From contig JALOBD010000042.1 of the NCBI GenBank assembly GCA_023228445.1, positions 1-14,730 of the forward strand: DNA of 14,730 bases, in the 5' to 3' direction. Source of the stretch: Sphaerochaeta sp. (GTDB taxonomy: Bacteria > Spirochaetota > Spirochaetia > Sphaerochaetales > Sphaerochaetaceae). Position numbers and translations under genes: made by a program. This document shows, in pieces, positions 7,445 through 13,688 of this stretch. Within the stretch, counting starts at the first letter, position 1; each line of letters opens with the position of its first letter. The notes beneath the pieces were generated by a model. That model was not told where the DNA came from, made no database searches, and saw only the letters and a list, made by a program, of their open reading frames with translations.

Positions 7445-7545
7445 ATGAACCTTCTTAATCACCTTCTTCGGCCTTTTTGCACTCATGATAGGAGAGGAGT
7501 CGAGTAATGGGTAGCTACAGGGAGATGAACAAACGGCATGCATAG
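7445..7545 (+). other. Two tiny ORFs with strong ribosome-binding sites, possible gene stumps
   Basis: AAGGAG (7432-7437) lies 7 nt before an ATG at 7445 that opens a 20-codon ORF ending at TAA 7505-7507. A second site, GGAGAGGAG (7491-7499), lies 7 nt before an ATG at 7507 that shares its A with that stop (TAATG) and opens a 12-codon ORF ending at 7545. Neither peptide (MNLLNHLLRP..., MGSYREMNKRHA) is recognised. Two such good initiation sites in a row suggest genes of the left operon that have been truncated, or short coupled leader peptides. Nothing else clear was found in the 248-nt gap 7371-7618 beyond weak hairpins. Confidence 0.35.
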
Positions 7546-7618
7546 TGTAGATCGCATACTGCTGATGTATCCTCAAAGCACTGAAGAGCGACACGATCGG
7601 TGCGCGAGGGTATTGGTG

Positions 7619-8491
7619 CTACGATTCATCGGTTGCTTTGGTCCACAACTGCTTGTACTCGCGTGGGCTCATCCGCATATGGGTGCGGAATTGGCGGGCG
7701 AAGTAGTTGGCGTCGGAAAAACCGGTCTGCTCGCTGATCCGCTCCATCGAGAGGTCGGTGGTCAACAGCAGCTTCGCGGCGTAGGAGATTCTGCGGTGGA
7801 TGTGAAAGTCCACCGGCGACCAGCCGGTGGAGAGTTTGAACTGGCGGTTCAGCGTCGAGGTGCTCATCGCTGCATAGGCAGCAAGTTCCTTCAACGACAC
7901 GGAGCGGTCGAGATGCTCCTCCATGTAGGCGATGACATCCTCGAGGCGCTGGTCGGGTATGAAGGTACTGGCCTTGTGTTCGCTGTAGGTGCGGCAGAAC
8001 AGGACGATGAGCTGCAAGAGTTTTGCGTACGTCAACGCTTGGGCGCCATAGGTGTGGACCTGCCGTTCGCTCTCCTGCCTAATGGCGGTGACGGTCGCCA
8101 CCGCTTCGCCGAGCTGGTAGTTGTTCAGCTTCACGAGGGGCACCTCTTCCCCGTCTTGCAAGAAGAGCTCACTAAAGCCATTGATCTCCGTAAATTCATG
8201 GAGGTGCAACGCCAAGGCACGTTCACCGATGAGAACGTTGTAGAGTGCCAGGTCACGGATCTCCGAATAGCCGTGGCGGCGGCCCGGGCGAATGAGAAAC
8301 GCGTTGCCCTCGCTGATGGGTACACTCTGGTCTCCGAGCAAGTGAAGCCCTTGGCCACTGACGACGATGACCAACTCAAAGAAGTCGTGGCTGTGGAGCG
8401 AAAACGGGATCTCCGGGTCACGGTGGAGGACCTCCACTGGCAAGAGCGGTTCATGGAAAAACATCTCGCCGCGCAAAATATACTCTCTCAT
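7619..8491 (-). CDS. AraC-family transcriptional regulator, RhaS/RhaR-like
   Basis: DNA-binding activator of 290 residues with the standard two-part layout. The N-terminal ~130 residues form a cupin-like ligand-binding domain (HSHDFFELVIVVSGQG, then IRPGRRHGYSE, as in sugar-sensing AraC proteins). The C-terminal ~100 residues carry two helix-turn-helix motifs: LAAYAAMSTSTLNRQFK and the family signature region ISEQTGFSDANYFARQFR followed by MSPREYKQ. It is transcribed divergently from rhaA, across a 97-nt shared region, as in the E. coli rhaSR/rhaBAD arrangement, so L-rhamnose is the likely effector. The start at 8491 has no good ribosome-binding site. An in-frame ATG at 8464 (MFFHEP...) is an alternative; starting there would leave a normal leader after the putative promoter. 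Confidence 0.88.
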   Translation of the reverse strand: MREYILRGEMFFHEPLLPVEVLHRDPEIPFSLHSHDFFELVIVVSGQGLHLLGDQSVPISEGNAFLIRPGRRHGYSEIRDLALYNVLIGERALALHLHEFTEINGFSELFLQDGEEVPLVKLNNYQLGEAVATVTAIRQESERQVHTYGAQALTYAKLLQLIVLFCRTYSEHKASTFIPDQRLEDVIAYMEEHLDRSVSLKELAAYAAMSTSTLNRQFKLSTGWSPVDFHIHRRISYAAKLLLTTDLSMERISEQTGFSDANYFARQFRTHMRMSPREYKQLWTKATDES

Positions 8492-8497
8492 GGTAAA

Positions 8498-8526
8498 ATC
8501 GTGCTAGAATTCAGTGATTCTGTCAA
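8498..8526 (-). promoter_or_regulatory. Possible promoter of the AraC-family gene
   Basis: On the - strand a perfect TTGACA (8526-8521) is followed after 17 nt by a weak -10, CACGAT (8503-8498, 3 of 6). The -10 lies only 6 nt before the ATG at 8491, so transcripts would be nearly leaderless unless translation starts at 8464. An inverted repeat AGAAT-6-ATTCT (8506-8521) sits inside the element and could be an operator. Confidence 0.35.
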
Positions 8527-8535
8527 GGTAAATTA

Positions 8536-8564
8536 TTCAAATGATGGCACACTGTAGATATACT
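8536..8564 (+). promoter_or_regulatory. Likely promoter of the rhaA operon
   Basis: TTCAAA (8536-8541, 4 of 6 to the -35 consensus) and TATACT (8559-8564, 5 of 6 to TATAAT) are separated by 17 nt. The expected transcription start is about 18-20 nt before the rhaA ATG, leaving room for the strong ribosome-binding site AGGAGGTG at 8577-8584. The weak -35 fits dependence on the divergently encoded AraC-family activator, whose site would lie upstream, in 8500-8535. Confidence 0.55.
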
Positions 8565-8588
8565 AATTGGATACGTAGGAGGTGAAGC

Positions 8589-9839
8589 ATGACACCCTTT
8601 GAATTGGCGCGTTCTCGATATGCCCGCTACGACGTAGACGTCGAGGCGGTTCTCACACAACTGGAGACAGTGGCGATCTCGATCCACTGCTGGCAAGGCG
8701 ACGATGTGGGAGGGTTTGAGAGACCCGACGCCACCCTCGGTGGAGGAGGGATCCAGGTCACCGGTAACTATCCTGGCAAGGCCCGGAACATCGATGAGCT
8801 GCGCCAGGACCTGGAGAAGGTTCTCTCGTTGGTCGGCGGACGCCATCGGATCAGCCTGCACGCCTCATATGGGGAGTTCGGCTCCGAGTTCGTCGACCGG
8901 GACCAGATCGAGGAGAGCCACTACCAAGGGTGGGTCGATTGGGCGAAGAAAATGGGGGTCCATCTGGACTTCAACGGTACCTTCTTCAGCCATCCGCTGG
9001 CCGATGACGGCTTCACGCTCTCCAGCAAGGATGAGCGGGTACGGCGCTTCTGGATCGAGCACGCAAAACGCTGCCGGCGTATCGCCGCCTGGATCGGGCG
9101 GGAGCAGGGTTCGCCATGTATCCTCGACACCTGGATTCCCGATGGGACGAAAGACTACACGGTGGACAAGTTCGGGTACCGTACGATCCTCAAGGAGAGC
9201 CTTGATGAGATCTTCGAGACCGAGTACCCGGCCAGCGAGATGCGTGATGCGTTGGAGACCAAGCTCTTCGGCATCGGCAGCGAGGCGTTCGTCGTCGGCT
9301 CGCACGAGTTCTACATGAACTACGCCGCGCGCAATGACAAGATGCTCTGCCTCGACATGGGTCACTTCCATACCGATGAGGATGTCGCTGACAAGCTCAG
9401 CTCGATCCTTCTCTTCGACGATGAGGTGCTCCTGCACATCAGCCGTCCGATGCGCTGGGACAGCGACCACGTCGTGCTCTTCAACGACAAGGTGAAGATG
9501 ATGGGCGAGGAGCTGGTCCGCAGCGGCAAGCTGGAGGATGTGCACATCGGTCTGGACTTCTTCGACGCATCCATCAACCGGATCGGCGCATGGGTGACGG
9601 GGATCCGTTCGATGCGCAAGGCGCTGCTGTGGGCGTTGCTCCAGCCGATGGACCTGTTGATGGAGTACGAGGAGTCGGGCAACGGGTGGGCCGCGATGGC
9701 GCTTGCCGAGGAGCAGGCGATCCTCCCCTTCGGGGATGTGTGGGATGAGTACTGCCGCCGTACCGCCAGTGCACTGGAGGGGGAGTTGATCGACATCATC
9801 GGCACCTACGAGGAGCAGGTGCTCAAGGAGCGAACATGA
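8589..9839 (+). CDS. rhaA: L-rhamnose isomerase
   Basis: Converts L-rhamnose to L-rhamnulose in the cytoplasm, the first committed step of the phosphorylative rhamnose pathway. The 416 residues match the E. coli enzyme (419) almost end to end as I recall it, including ISIHCWQGDDVGGFE, TGNYPGKARN, DFNGTFFSHPLADDGFTLS, LFGIGSEAFVVGSHEFYM and GLDFFDASINRIGAW. The metal ligands of the E. coli enzyme are all preserved with a constant offset of 11: E223, D256, H259, H283, D291, D293 and D323. Start at 8589 follows AGGAGGTG with 4-nt spacing. The stop overlaps the aldolase start (ATGA). It is the first gene of the operon rhaA - aldolase - permease remnant - rhaM. Local GC is clearly higher than in the left block. 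Confidence 0.98.
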   Translation: MTPFELARSRYARYDVDVEAVLTQLETVAISIHCWQGDDVGGFERPDATLGGGGIQVTGNYPGKARNIDELRQDLEKVLSLVGGRHRISLHASYGEFGSEFVDRDQIEESHYQGWVDWAKKMGVHLDFNGTFFSHPLADDGFTLSSKDERVRRFWIEHAKRCRRIAAWIGREQGSPCILDTWIPDGTKDYTVDKFGYRTILKESLDEIFETEYPASEMRDALETKLFGIGSEAFVVGSHEFYMNYAARNDKMLCLDMGHFHTDEDVADKLSSILLFDDEVLLHISRPMRWDSDHVVLFNDKVKMMGEELVRSGKLEDVHIGLDFFDASINRIGAWVTGIRSMRKALLWALLQPMDLLMEYEESGNGWAAMALAEEQAILPFGDVWDEYCRRTASALEGELIDIIGTYEEQVLKERT

Positions 9840-10897
9840 GTCTGGACCGCTTGATCGAGGTCTCCCGCCGCTACGGCGCCGACTCCGCCTATGTCCTCCT
9901 TGGGGGAGGAAACACCTCAGTGAAGGAGGATGGGGTGCTCTACGTGAAGGCCAGTGGCCATGCGCTGGGGAGCATCGATGAAGGCGGCTTCGTCCGGATG
10001 GACCTCTCGAAGCTCGATGGCATCTGGCACAAAGCCTACAGCGACGATGACCAAGAGCGCGAGGACGAGGTGCTCGCCGACATGATGGCCTGCCGCCTTG
10101 AGGGCGAGACGGGCCGTCCGTCAGTGGAGGCGTTGCTCCACGCCATCCTTCCCTTCACCTTCGTGGTACACCTCCACCCCGCCCTGGTCAATGGCATCAC
10201 CTGCGCGTGCAAGGGGGAGGAGGCCACCGGTCGCCTCTTCCCCGATGCGCTGTGGGTCGAATTGATCAAGCCGGGCTTCACGTTGGCCAAGACCGTCCGC
10301 GACCGCATGGGCGGTGCAGCGTACCCGATGATCTTTTTGGAGAACCACGGCATCTTCGTCGGTGCCGATACCATCGAGGGAATCGAGGCGATCTACGATC
10401 GGGTCATGACCACCATAGAGGCCTCCTTGGTCAGGAAGCCGGACTTCAGTGGGCTGGAGTATGACCACAGTGCCGTCAGTTCCATTACCCAAGAATTGGA
10501 GCAGGTCAGCGGTCAGCAGGTTCTCTTTGCGACCAACAATGAGGTCCGCTCCTTCCTGGCAAATGCGGGGGCATTTGAGCCGGTGAGCTCCTCCTTCACC
10601 CCTGATCACATCGTCTATGCCGGTTTCAAGCCGCTGTGGGTAGCGGCGGGAGGTGATGTGGGGCACGCCTACCGCGTGTTTGAGCAGGAGCATGGGGAGG
10701 CGGCGAAGATCATCTGTGTGCAGCAGCTCGGCGTCTTCTCGGTGGGCGAGAAGCCGCTGCCGCTTTTTTTGGATACGGTGGCCATCGCCGTCTACAGCGA
10801 GAGCTTCGGCGGGCCCAAGTTCATGACACGAGAGATGATCGACTTCATCCGCACGTGGGAGGTTGAGCGCTACCGCGCCCAGGTTGCCACTGTGTAA
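9836..10897 (+). CDS. Class II aldolase, probable rhamnulose-1-phosphate aldolase (RhaE-like, stand-alone)
   Basis: Zinc-dependent class II aldolase/adducin-family protein of 353 residues that would split L-rhamnulose 1-phosphate into dihydroxyacetone phosphate and L-lactaldehyde. Visible landmarks are the phosphate-binding loop GGGNTSVK (residues 23-30), KASGHALGSI, the catalytic-type glutamate E99 in SVEALLHAILP, metal histidines H112 and H114 in VHLHPALVNG and H171 in LENHGIFVGA. It resembles the N-terminal aldolase half of the bifunctional RhaEW/YuxG proteins more than the 274-residue E. coli RhaD. The C-terminal ~150 residues (after about 200) match the extended tail of that form, but the dehydrogenase half is absent. 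It overlaps rhaA by 4 nt, which makes the rhamnose role very likely. Fuculose- or ribulose-phosphate aldolase activity cannot be excluded from sequence alone. Confidence 0.82.
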   Translation: MSLDRLIEVSRRYGADSAYVLLGGGNTSVKEDGVLYVKASGHALGSIDEGGFVRMDLSKLDGIWHKAYSDDDQEREDEVLADMMACRLEGETGRPSVEALLHAILPFTFVVHLHPALVNGITCACKGEEATGRLFPDALWVELIKPGFTLAKTVRDRMGGAAYPMIFLENHGIFVGADTIEGIEAIYDRVMTTIEASLVRKPDFSGLEYDHSAVSSITQELEQVSGQQVLFATNNEVRSFLANAGAFEPVSSSFTPDHIVYAGFKPLWVAAGGDVGHAYRVFEQEHGEAAKIICVQQLGVFSVGEKPLPLFLDTVAIAVYSESFGGPKFMTREMIDFIRTWEVERYRAQVATV

Positions 10898-10899
10898 GG

Positions 10900-11196
10900 T
10901 TGAGGAGATATGCGTTCGTTGCCCTGCCCAACATCGCCACCGGCTGGGATTTGGAGATCATCACACTGGTGGTCCTCGGCGGGGTTGCCATCACCGGAGG
11001 ACGGGGAACCGTCTTCGGTGTCTTCATCGGTTCATTGGTCGTGGGGTATTTGAAGTTTGGCATGGGCCTGCTCAAGCTCAGTGGCACCCTCATGACGATT
11101 GTCATCGGTTCGCTGTTGATCTGTGCGGTCCTCTTGCCCCGGCTCCTGGACCTCTACAAGGCCAACCGCAAGCTCAAGATCCAGGCCCAGAGGTAG
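10900..11196 (+). pseudogene. Truncated remnant of a RhaQ/RbsC-type ABC sugar permease (last ~98 codons)
   Basis: The reading frame encodes the C-terminal end of a ribose/rhamnose-class (BPD_transp_2) permease: ATGWDLEIITLVVLGGVAIT, GGRGTVFGVFIGSLVVGYL and a final membrane span TIVIGSLLICAVLLPRLLDL. Complete family members have about 320-340 residues, so roughly two thirds is missing. The frame opens with TTG at 10900, without a usable ribosome-binding site, directly after the aldolase stop. A good site (TTGAGGAGAT) with an ATG at 10910 is present but in the wrong frame; that ATG reads 47 codons to a TGA at 11051-11053. This looks like a deletion scar joining the original start of a following gene to the tail of the permease. 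In rhizobial rhamnose operons (rhaSTPQU) rhaQ immediately precedes the mutarotase gene, as the remnant does here. Confidence 0.85.
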
Positions 11197-11201
11197 CGGG
11201 A

Positions 11202-11513
11202 ATGCGCAAAGGTTTTGTCATGCAATTGAAGAAGGGCTTCGAAGAGGAGTACCAGAGACGCCATGCGGCCATTTGGCCCGAACTGAAGGCACTGCTCAGC
11301 GAGAGTGGGGTATACGACTACACCATCTTCTTGGAAGAGGAGAGCGGCAAGCTCTTCGCCTTCCAGCGCAGCAAGGGCGAAGGGGGTTCGCAGGACCTCG
11401 GCAGCGACCCCATCGTACAGCGGTGGTGGGCCTACATGGCCGACATCATGGAGACCAACGACGACAACTCCCCGGTATCTATCCCGCTTCGAGAGGTCTT
11501 TCACTTGGATTGA
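11202..11513 (+). CDS. rhaM: L-rhamnose mutarotase
   Basis: Interconverts the alpha and beta anomers of L-rhamnose, supplying the form used by the isomerase. The 103-residue protein matches E. coli RhaM (104) along its whole length: MRKGFVMQLK, EEYQRRHAAIWPEL with the catalytic-type H21, the strand YDYTIFLEEESGKLFAF, QRWWAYMADIM, and the diagnostic NDDNSPVS followed by REVFHLD. Rhizobial RhaU is the same protein. The start at 11202 is 5 nt after the stop of the permease remnant; the upstream GCGGGA is a weak ribosome-binding site. It is the last gene of the rhamnose operon. No hairpin terminator is evident between it and the next promoter. Confidence 0.97.
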   Translation: MRKGFVMQLKKGFEEEYQRRHAAIWPELKALLSESGVYDYTIFLEEESGKLFAFQRSKGEGGSQDLGSDPIVQRWWAYMADIMETNDDNSPVSIPLREVFHLD

Positions 11514-11521
11514 TCAAAAAT

Positions 11522-11581
11522 CTTTCGTTCACGCTTGATTATTTTTGTAATGCATAATAGAATCGAAAGCGTTACGAAAGG
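11522..11581 (+). promoter_or_regulatory. Promoter of the deoR-E2-E3 operon flanked by inverted operator-like sites
   Basis: TTGATT (11535-11540) and TAGAAT (11558-11563, 5 of 6 to TATAAT) are separated by 17 nt. A left element CTTTCGT-TC-ACGCTT (11522-11536) overlaps the -35. A right element, reading CTTTCGT-A-ACGCTT on the opposite strand (11580-11567), covers the expected transcription start. They are arranged head-to-head around the promoter. DeoR-family repressors often bind repeats containing TTTCG, so autoregulation by the gene just downstream is likely. The sequence elements are directly visible; the protein that binds them is inferred. Confidence 0.65.
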
Positions 11582-11605
11582 AAATGGAAAGCAGGAGCGA
11601 GATAT

Positions 11606-12361
11606 ATGTTGGGACTATCCCCTCGGGAAGAGATCATCCTCCAAAAGCTTCGCAGTGGTGAGGAGTATCCGGTAACCCGGCTCAGCGAGGAGCTGGGCGT
11701 CTCAGCCGTAACTATCCGAGCAGACATTAGAAACCTCGATGCCAAGGGCCTGGTGGTGCGGCGTCACGGCAAGGTGGTGGTGGCAAGCGCCCCGCTGACT
11801 GCAGTCCGCGATGGCACCAATGCCGCCCAAAAGGAGGCGATCGCCCGCGCGGCTGCCTCGCTTGCCAAAGACAACGATTGCATCATGATCACCAACGGCT
11901 CGACCTGCTCCTTGATCCCCCGCTACCTTTTCGGTAAGCGGGGTTTGAAGATCGTCACCAACTCGACGCTGCTCTTGCCCTATGGACGGGCCAATACCCA
12001 CCTGCACATCACCCTCGTCGGCGGTGAGTACCGCAGCCAGGCCGAAGCACTGGTCGGACCGGCTGCAATCGCACAGATCGAGGATTACCACGTATCGATC
12101 ACCTTCTTCGGCACCGATGGCTTTACCGTGGAGCATGGGCTGACCACCGGTTTGGTGGAGAACGCCCAGGTGGTGCAGCGCATGTGCGCCCAGGCTACAC
12201 GCCGGGTACTGTGCGTCGACTCGTCGAAGGTGGGCAACCGTGGTTTCGTCCGGATCATGCCGGTCACCGATATTGATACCATTGTCACCGACAGTGGATT
12301 TCCTACAGACCTGGTCGGTCAGCTCGAGGATCTGGGCGTCGAGGTCATCATCGCTGAGTAA
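11606..12361 (+). CDS. DeoR-family transcriptional repressor
   Basis: Sugar-phosphate-responsive repressor of 251 residues, normal for the family. The N-terminal winged helix-turn-helix spans about residues 1-56 (REEIILQKLRSGEEYPVTRL, then SEELGVSAVTIRADIRNL), with the conserved DeoR pattern 'vs..TiRrDl..L...g...R.HG' ending in VVRRHGKVVV. The C-terminal DeoRC sensor domain shows ITNGSTCSLIPRYL, the GG.Y strand LVGGEYR, ITFFGTDGFT and VLCVDSSKVGNRGF, which form the effector-binding site of an isomerase-like fold. Start at 11606 is supported by AGGAG at 11593-11597. It follows rhaM by 92 nt, with its own promoter, and precedes the E2 gene by 11 nt. It could repress the E2/E3 genes, itself, or the rhamnose operon; in rhizobia a DeoR-type RhaR controls rhamnose genes. 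Confidence 0.92.
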   Translation: MLGLSPREEIILQKLRSGEEYPVTRLSEELGVSAVTIRADIRNLDAKGLVVRRHGKVVVASAPLTAVRDGTNAAQKEAIARAAASLAKDNDCIMITNGSTCSLIPRYLFGKRGLKIVTNSTLLLPYGRANTHLHITLVGGEYRSQAEALVGPAAIAQIEDYHVSITFFGTDGFTVEHGLTTGLVENAQVVQRMCAQATRRVLCVDSSKVGNRGFVRIMPVTDIDTIVTDSGFPTDLVGQLEDLGVEVIIAE

Positions 12362-12372
12362 GGAGAGAACTC

Positions 12373-13680
12373 ATGGCACACCAAGTCCTGATGCCAAAGC
12401 AAGGCAACACCGTTGAGAGTTGCATCATCGTAGAGTGGAACGTCAAGGTCGGTGATCACGTCGATGTGGGCACCGTCCTCTGTTCGGCTGAGACGGACAA
12501 GTCGACGATTGATGTCGAATCCACCGCAAGCGGATCGATCCTGGCCTTGCTCTACAAAGAAGGCGACGATGTCCCGGTGATGGTCCCCATCGCTGTCGTC
12601 GGTGAGCCTGGAGAGCAGTTCGAGCTACCGACAGTCGAAGGAGCGAGGACGGAAGCTGAAGAGACACCGCCGTCAGCACCCGTCATCGAGGCCCAAGGCC
12701 CGGTGCCTCTTGCCAGCGCTAGTGCCGAAGGCTCGAGTCCCCGTGCCCGCCAGCGCGCTGCTGAACGAGGCATCCCCCTCTCGACGGTCGCACCAACCGG
12801 CCCCAAAGGCCGGATCATCGAACGCGATGTGCTCGCCCGCAGTGGAGAGCCGTTGAGCCCTGCGGCTCGGGCACAGGCGCTGCGCGACCAAGTGAGCGCG
12901 CCGCTGACCGGCAGTGGCATCGGCGGCAGGGTCTTGGCCCGCGACCTGACTGTATCGGATGTAACCCAAACCGTAACCGAAGGTGCATACATCGACATCC
13001 CGCTGAAGGGAATCCGCAAGATCACCGCCGAGCGGATGATGGCCTCCATCACCACGACCTGTCAGTTCACCATGACCGCCTGGGCCGATGCCCGCGCTAT
13101 CAAGCGCCTGAGATCTGAGTTCAAGGCAGCCCGCCCTGAGTTGGGGTTGGCAGGCATCACCATCGGGGACCTGGTCCTCTACGCCGTTGCCAAGACGTTG
13201 GAGGAGTACCCCTCACACAACGCACACTTGTACGGTGACTCAATCCGCCAGTTTGCATCGGTCGACCTCGGCATCGCCACCGATACGAGCAAAGGACTCT
13301 TGGTGCCGGTGCTGAAAGGCAGTAACCGCATGAGCCTGAAGCAGCTCAGCGATCGGGCAACGGTCTTGATCGAGAAGGCACGCGAGGGCAAGGCTACCCC
13401 CGATGAACTCTCTGGTTCGACCTTCACCGTCAGCAACGTCGGCGCCTTTGGCATCGAGGGTTTCACCCCGGTGCTCAACATCCCTGAGGTAGCCATCCTC
13501 GGGGTGGGCACCATCGCCCTCAAGCCGATCGAGGATGAGGATGGGGACGTGGCCTTCATCGACCAAATCTCCCTCTCCCTCACCGTCGACCACCAAGCCG
13601 TCGATGGAGCGGAGGCGGCACGCTTCTTGCGCGCCCTTACTTTGAACATCAAGAGCATTGACCTCTTGTTGGCCCTTTAG
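12373..13680 (+). CDS. 2-oxo acid / acetoin dehydrogenase complex E2, dihydrolipoamide acyltransferase
   Basis: Core acyltransferase of a lipoate-dependent dehydrogenase complex, 435 residues. Domains in order: a lipoyl domain at about 1-79 with the modified lysine K43 in AETDKSTIDVES; an Ala/Pro/Glu-rich linker; an E3-binding domain at about 122-154 (SPRARQRAAERGI then TGPKGRIIERDV); a second E3-binding-like unit at about 161-192 (SPAARAQAL then SGIGGRVLARDL); and the catalytic domain from about 207. The active-site motif near the C-terminus is DHQAVDG (H407, D411), where most E2 proteins have DHRxxDG. The complex transfers acyl groups from E1 to CoA. Pyruvate, branched-chain and acetoin types cannot be separated from E2 alone. 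It is preceded by AAGGAG overlapping the repressor's stop and is followed 8 nt later by the E3 gene. No E1 gene lies upstream. Confidence 0.93.
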   Translation: MAHQVLMPKQGNTVESCIIVEWNVKVGDHVDVGTVLCSAETDKSTIDVESTASGSILALLYKEGDDVPVMVPIAVVGEPGEQFELPTVEGARTEAEETPPSAPVIEAQGPVPLASASAEGSSPRARQRAAERGIPLSTVAPTGPKGRIIERDVLARSGEPLSPAARAQALRDQVSAPLTGSGIGGRVLARDLTVSDVTQTVTEGAYIDIPLKGIRKITAERMMASITTTCQFTMTAWADARAIKRLRSEFKAARPELGLAGITIGDLVLYAVAKTLEEYPSHNAHLYGDSIRQFASVDLGIATDTSKGLLVPVLKGSNRMSLKQLSDRATVLIEKAREGKATPDELSGSTFTVSNVGAFGIEGFTPVLNIPEVAILGVGTIALKPIEDEDGDVAFIDQISLSLTVDHQAVDGAEAARFLRALTLNIKSIDLLLAL

Positions 13681-13688
13681 GAGTACAT

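Noticed and set aside
7588..7605. Small hairpin just past the end of the AraC-family gene as its terminator
   Set aside because: Six base pairs with a bulge and a 5-nt loop, followed on the - strand by TCTTCAG. Too weak and too poor in T to call a terminator.
7538..8557. 339-codon open frame on the + strand opposite the AraC-family gene
   Set aside because: It is a shadow of the - strand regulator, which has unmistakable AraC motifs. The translated + strand sequence is a low-information mixture of V, G, E, R and Q without any recognisable domain, as expected in GC-rich DNA.
8704..9545. Long open frames overlapping rhaA on both strands (204 and 226 codons)
   Set aside because: They lie wholly within rhaA, which matches L-rhamnose isomerase throughout with all metal ligands. 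Their compositions (Ser/Arg-rich or His/Glu/Val-rich) are typical of out-of-frame reading.
10910..11053. 47-codon ORF with a good ribosome-binding site after the aldolase
   Set aside because: The peptide is an out-of-frame reading of the permease remnant. It is treated as part of the deletion scar, not as a gene.
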